A stretch of 43,766 nt of DNA. Origin: Saprospiraceae bacterium (GTDB taxonomy: Bacteria > Bacteroidota > Bacteroidia > Chitinophagales > Saprospiraceae). The notes below the pieces were generated by a model. It saw only the letters and a program-made list of their open reading frames with translations, ran no database searches and was not told the origin of the DNA. The position numbers were made by a program, and so were the translations under genes. Shown here piece by piece: positions 40,207-43,766 of this stretch (positions are counted from its first letter, which is position 1; each line of letters opens with the position of its first letter). The DNA is taken from the NCBI GenBank assembly GCA_028284395.1, contig JANQRV010000537.1:1-43766 (forward strand), read 5' to 3'.

Positions 40207-41955
40207 CTAAAAATCCAATCTTTGGCGGTGTAGATTAACTCTTAGGCCCGCGCCGAACAATCGGGTATTGAGATCGCGTGCGTCCAATTCGCTGTCTTTG
40301 TCGCGGTACAAGTAATAGAAGTCCAGGAAGACATTGTGAGCGACCTGATAGCTCAGGTCGACGCCAGCCAGCATCACTGTTGCACCAATGCCCTGACCAG
40401 TTACGTTACCGTATTCTAATTCGTGCGTACCATTGGGGTTCAGGAGACTGTGGCCCCAGTTGACTCCCTCTTCATCTTCTCCAAGGTCGGTTAGTAGTAG
40501 TCTCGCTCTTAGTGTCAGTTTTGGGATCGGACAATAGGTTGCTAGGATAATGGTTTCTTTGAAATTCGCTCCTATTGGATGGGCCAATGGTTGGTTATAA
40601 TGGGTATAGGCGCTCAGGCTGTCATTATGGGAATAGGTATAAGGTCTTACGGTATTTCTTTCTATTTGAAGATCTAGGTGATCGACCCCAAATGCATCGA
40701 TGTATTTCAGGCCTATTTGCGTACCGTACTTGTTGGCCCACCAACCATTACCACTCGTCAATTCATTGATCTTTATTTCATCAAAAATTACTTGCCCGTA
40801 GAGTTGGAAATGACGCAGAAAATTCCATTTAACGGACGCGCCCAAGAACACATTATCGGGACTACCTAGGGCTTGCTCCACAGTTCGATATAGTATGACC
40901 GGGTTCAAGTATTGAAATTCGAAATGCTGCTCCCGGTTGAAAACAACAGTTTCGAAAATGGAGATGTTTAGGTTTTTATTGTGATTATAGCTCAAGTAAT
41001 GAGCGGCCATGTATTTTTTGGTCGACGTAACTTGGGATTGTCCGGGGAATTTTGCGCCGGGAGATAGTTCCGTGAAGATGTTTTGGAGATGGAACTTCCA
41101 AACTCTCCAATTGATTTTCACGTAGAAGTAATTATTTGAAAAATCGGACAAAAAAAGTGACCTGTAACCGTCGCCGATGAAGTTGCGACCTCTTCCGATT
41201 TCTACTCCGCTCGACCTGGAGAAATTGAAACCGATGTGCCCTTGTCCATTCCAATAACTATAGCCATCATCTGTAAAATCAAAACTTCCTTGCCCGGGCA
41301 AACTACGATTAGTCAGCGTAAATTGGTCGACGTATTCTGGGTACTGGCCATTAGATCTCAAAAGATTGAAATAGAAATACAGGCGATCATCGATCCCTCC
41401 TCGGAGCTCAAATCCTCTTTGGATCAGAGAATAACGAGTTTCCTCACCGGTGAGCGTACCATTACGGAACGCAGCCAAGGGGTTTATCTTCAGGTATAGC
41501 CCCGGACTCTGTACTTCCCAGAAATTGGCGGGAGTATGGTAGAATTGTTGGAAGAGTGGGCGCAAGTTTTTTTGGTGGGCGGGATGATCGACACTAGCTA
41601 TGGCATGGCTCCTAATGCTACTGTTTCCCCGGAAACGACTGTTCTTTTCGGCAAGGGTTTTAGGGTAAGCAGACCTCACCAGCCACTCATTGTTATCAAG
41701 GTAGACGTATTTCAAGTCCTGTCGGTATTTGTGGGAACTGAATGTGGGAATTGAATCTATTTCTTGAATGAATGCTACAACGGACCGTCTATCGAAAGTT
41801 TTAATGGATGAGTGGAAGTTTCTCTGTATTGCAGATCGGATCTCGAACCTTTCCAGCAACCGATAGGCTTCATTACCTAAAGGTAGAATAGAGCCCTGGC
41901 CATTGATACGGAGAAATATTACGGAAAAAAATGCAAGTAATAACCTTTGTTTCAT
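40207..41955 (-). CDS. Wzi-like capsule assembly outer-membrane protein
   Basis: A 582-residue outer-membrane protein with signal peptide (LLLAFFSVIFLRINGQ). The N-terminal ILPLGNEAYRLLERFEIRSAI segment and the following helical stretch are typical of the Bacteroidota 'capsule assembly Wzi family'. Many amphipathic strands with aromatic girdles follow (GIDDRLYFYFNLLRSN, GHIGFNFSRSSGVEIGRGRNFIGDGYRSLFLSD, FYVKINWRVWKFHLQNIF, FQLYGQVIFDEIKI) and the end is RLFGAGLRVNLHRQRLDF, with the terminal aromatic of an outer-membrane barrel. Wzi in enterobacteria helps anchor capsule polysaccharide; function here is by family only. The glycosyltransferase gene behind it is probably cotranscribed. Confidence 0.8.
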   Translation of the reverse strand: MKQRLLLAFFSVIFLRINGQGSILPLGNEAYRLLERFEIRSAIQRNFHSSIKTFDRRSVVAFIQEIDSIPTFSSHKYRQDLKYVYLDNNEWLVRSAYPKTLAEKNSRFRGNSSIRSHAIASVDHPAHQKNLRPLFQQFYHTPANFWEVQSPGLYLKINPLAAFRNGTLTGEETRYSLIQRGFELRGGIDDRLYFYFNLLRSNGQYPEYVDQFTLTNRSLPGQGSFDFTDDGYSYWNGQGHIGFNFSRSSGVEIGRGRNFIGDGYRSLFLSDFSNNYFYVKINWRVWKFHLQNIFTELSPGAKFPGQSQVTSTKKYMAAHYLSYNHNKNLNISIFETVVFNREQHFEFQYLNPVILYRTVEQALGSPDNVFLGASVKWNFLRHFQLYGQVIFDEIKINELTSGNGWWANKYGTQIGLKYIDAFGVDHLDLQIERNTVRPYTYSHNDSLSAYTHYNQPLAHPIGANFKETIILATYCPIPKLTLRARLLLTDLGEDEEGVNWGHSLLNPNGTHELEYGNVTGQGIGATVMLAGVDLSYQVAHNVFLDFYYLYRDKDSELDARDLNTRLFGAGLRVNLHRQRLDF

Positions 41956-42024
41956 AGGGGATTATGGATTGTTGGTGGTCTCATAGTACCTCTAAAAATC
42001 AACTTTTTAGCCTCCTAATCCGTT

Positions 42025-42057
42025 CAAAAGTAGGAAACTAATTGCAAATTCTGCAAA
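42025..42057 (-). promoter_or_regulatory. Candidate promoter for the Wzi-like gene
   Basis: On the minus strand: TTTG (42057-42054), 21 bases, TACTTTTG (42032-42025), a perfect Bacteroidota -7 box. It lies 70 bases upstream of the ATG at 41955 and its -33 region interlocks with the divergent aconitase promoter. Confidence 0.5.
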
Positions 42058-42070
42058 AATTGTACTTTTG
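42042..42070 (+). promoter_or_regulatory. acn: Candidate promoter for the aconitase gene
   Basis: TTG at 42042-42044, 18 bases, TACTTTTG at 42063-42070, a perfect Bacteroidota -7 box. It is 58 bases upstream of ATG 42128. The -7 box lies inside an inverted repeat (42051-42073). Confidence 0.6.
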
Positions 42071-42073
42071 CAG
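42051..42073. promoter_or_regulatory. Inverted repeat over the aconitase -7 box (possible operator)
   Basis: CTGCAAAA at 42051-42058 and TTTTGCAG at 42066-42073 form a perfect 8-bp inverted repeat with a 7-base spacer. The right arm covers most of the aconitase -7 box and the left arm covers the -33 box of the divergent Wzi-like promoter. A bound regulator could block both. Confidence 0.45.
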
Positions 42074-42127
42074 AAATTTTAAGAAGATCTACTGAATCAG
42101 CATTTATTCATTAAAATTATCCCACGT

Positions 42128-43766
42128 ATGCCATTCGATATTGATATGATCCAGGCTCATTACGCTTCCTTGCCTGGGAAAATAGAAGCAGTCCGGGATG
42201 TCCTGGGCAGGCCCTTGACGCTTACCGAAAAGATCCTTTATACACATCTTCACCCGGATTCTCCGTTACAGAAGTATTCGCGGGGAGAGGATTATGTCTT
42301 TTTTGCTCCTGACCGGGTAGCCATGCAGGATGCAACCGCGCAAATGGCTTTACTTCAATTCATGATGGCAGGCCGGGAAAGTGTAGCTGTTCCCAGTACC
42401 GTCCATTGTGATCACCTGATTCAAGCAAAGGTAGGGGCAGATACTGATTTGAAAACTGCTCTTGATATCAATTCTGAGGTATACGACTTCCTAACATCCG
42501 TTTCCAATAAGTACGGCATTGGTTTCTGGAAGCCCGGTGCTGGAATCATTCATCAAATCGTGCTGGAAAATTATGCTTTTCCCGGAGGCATGATGATCGG
42601 TACTGATTCGCATACGCCGAATGCAGGTGGTATGGGAATGGTTGCCATTGGTGTTGGAGGGGCAGATGCGGTCGATGTAATGGCTGGTATGCCATGGGAA
42701 CTAAAAATGCCAAAAGTAATTGGTGTAAAACTGACCGGTGAATTGAATGGATGGACTTCTGCGAAGGATGTGATCTTGAAGGTGGCAGGCATTTTGACGG
42801 TTAAAGGAGGAACTGGAGCGATTGTGGAGTATTTTGGGCCTGGCGCGGAAGCTTTATCTTGTACTGGTAAAGGTACAATTGGAAACATGGGAGCAGAGAT
42901 TGGCGCGACTACTTCAACTTTTGGATACGATGAGTCAATTCGCAGATATCTTAAGGAGACGGGACGGGCTGAAATTGCGGCCCTTGCCGATGAAGTTGCC
43001 GAACATCTTACCGGTGATCCGGCATGTTATGCCGATCCCGAGAAGTATTTTGACCGGGTCATCGAAATCGACTTGTCGACATTAGAGCCGCACGTGAATG
43101 GACCATATACGCCCGATTTGGCTTGGCCGATTTCAAAATTTGCCGATGCTGTTCGTGAGAATAATTATCCCCAAAAATTAGAGGTGGGACTGATTGGTTC
43201 GTGTACCAACTCTTCATATGAAGATCTGGACCGGGCAGCTTCTCTGGCCAAACAGGCCATTGAGAAGAAATTGAAAGTGAAAGCCGAGTTTACCATTACG
43301 CCGGGTTCGGAACAAATTCGTTTCACCGTTGAAAGAGACGGACAACTAAAAGCCTTCGAAGACATTGGCGGAGTTGTGCTGGCCAATGCCTGTGGACCTT
43401 GTATCGGTCAGTGGGCACGTCACACAGACGACCCTAATCGGGCCAACTCGATTATTACTTCTTTCAATAGGAACTTTTCTAAGCGGAATGATGGCAATCC
43501 TCAAACGCGTTCTTTCGTAGCTTCTCCGGAGTTGGTAACGGCCATGGCGATTGCGGGTGATTTAACCTTTAATCCATTGACGGATACCTTGGTCAACGAA
43601 GAAGGAGAAGATGTAAAACTCGATCCACCTCATGGGGTGGAGTTGCCCCCACAAGGGTTCGACGTCGAAGACGCCGGGTTTATTCCTCCGGCTGAATCCG
43701 GAGAAGGCATCGAGGTCGTGGTAAATCCCGATTCAAATCGGCTTCAATTACTGACGCCATTTGTTC
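42128..43766 (+). CDS. acn: Aconitate hydratase, mitochondrial type, 5' part
   Basis: The frame is open from ATG 42128 to the window end, giving the first 546 residues of a protein that is normally about 755 long. It catalyses citrate to isocitrate in the TCA cycle. The iron-sulfur ligands are Cys359 in GLIGSCTNSSYED and Cys422 and Cys425 in NACGPCIGQW, which lie one residue from those of mature mitochondrial aconitase (358, 421, 424). Other landmarks: VAMQDATAQMALLQFM, VPSTVHCDHLIQA, GAGIIHQIVLENYAFPGGMMIGTDSHTPNAGGMG (in order, with the DSHTPN active-site stretch) and SFNRNFSKRNDGNP. This is the mitochondrial (ACO2-like) type, not the IRP/AcnA type. The C-terminal swivel domain lies outside the window. 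Confidence 0.96.
   Translation, partial: MPFDIDMIQAHYASLPGKIEAVRDVLGRPLTLTEKILYTHLHPDSPLQKYSRGEDYVFFAPDRVAMQDATAQMALLQFMMAGRESVAVPSTVHCDHLIQAKVGADTDLKTALDINSEVYDFLTSVSNKYGIGFWKPGAGIIHQIVLENYAFPGGMMIGTDSHTPNAGGMGMVAIGVGGADAVDVMAGMPWELKMPKVIGVKLTGELNGWTSAKDVILKVAGILTVKGGTGAIVEYFGPGAEALSCTGKGTIGNMGAEIGATTSTFGYDESIRRYLKETGRAEIAALADEVAEHLTGDPACYADPEKYFDRVIEIDLSTLEPHVNGPYTPDLAWPISKFADAVRENNYPQKLEVGLIGSCTNSSYEDLDRAASLAKQAIEKKLKVKAEFTITPGSEQIRFTVERDGQLKAFEDIGGVVLANACGPCIGQWARHTDDPNRANSIITSFNRNFSKRNDGNPQTRSFVASPELVTAMAIAGDLTFNPLTDTLVNEEGEDVKLDPPHGVELPPQGFDVEDAGFIPPAESGEGIEVVVNPDSNRLQLLTPFV

Overview
The window looks like a chromosomal segment of a Bacteroidota bacterium, probably a marine or environmental member of the Saprospiria/Cytophagia type; the exact genus is inference. 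Support comes from a full Bat (Bacteroides aerotolerance) operon, a SusC/SusD pair, a type IX secretion-type 'gliding motility-associated' C-terminal domain, a DUF4783 protein, a TIGR02757 protein, and candidate promoters of the Bacteroidota type (TTTG near -33, TAnnTTTG near -7). I saw no tRNA, rRNA, CRISPR array, prophage or insertion sequence. Both ends cut genes: the 3' end of a LysM protein on the left and the first 546 codons of an aconitase on the right.

Layout. 1-2424 (+): LysM protein end, then an outer-membrane beta-barrel protein, LptB, and two small related putative lipoproteins in one tight run. 2632-10782 (+): MoxR ATPase, DUF58 protein, DUF4381/BatD-like membrane protein, BatA, BatB, BatC with a long glutamine-rich tail, a stand-alone BatD N-terminal domain protein, and full-length BatD. 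10772-13705 (-): a large FAD plus Fe-S oxidoreductase of the YdiJ/GlcD-GlpC type, overlapping the end of batD. 13804-17330 (+): an FG-GAP/VCBS lipoprotein, a short divergent pyrophosphatase-like protein and an MltF-type lytic transglycosylase. 17291-28131 (-): from right to left, a T9SS-type surface protein, two outer-membrane proteins, a sialic-acid pair (NanM kelch fused to a sodium:solute symporter, then NanA), a three-part carboxypeptidase-regulatory/DUF5686-like/LamG-like protein and an N-terminal-nucleophile (choloylglycine/C45-type) hydrolase. 28729-35584 (+): an unrecognised 711-residue secreted cysteine-containing protein translationally overlapping a SusC-like TonB receptor, then a SusD-like lipoprotein. 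35592-37707 (-): small lipoprotein and GpmI. 38110-38490 (+): DUF4783 protein. 38507-41955 (-): TIGR02757 protein, family 2 glycosyltransferase, Wzi-like outer-membrane protein. 42128-end (+): mitochondrial-type aconitase.

How the genes work together. The Bat block encodes a membrane-anchored VWA/MoxR machinery of unsettled molecular function. NanM-symporter plus NanA would epimerise, import and cleave N-acetylneuraminate; the later steps (kinase, epimerase, deaminase) are not in this window. The SusCD pair has no glycosidase beside it, so its cargo cannot be read from context.

The features most worth a second look are the coupled 711-residue protein/SusC/SusD set, the duplicated BatD N-domain with apparent loss of BatE, the paired small proteins after lptB, the nested divergent promoters with an inverted repeat at the wzi-like/aconitase boundary, and the consistent absence of terminator space at all four convergent junctions. 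I do not see a clearly new defence or biosynthetic system.
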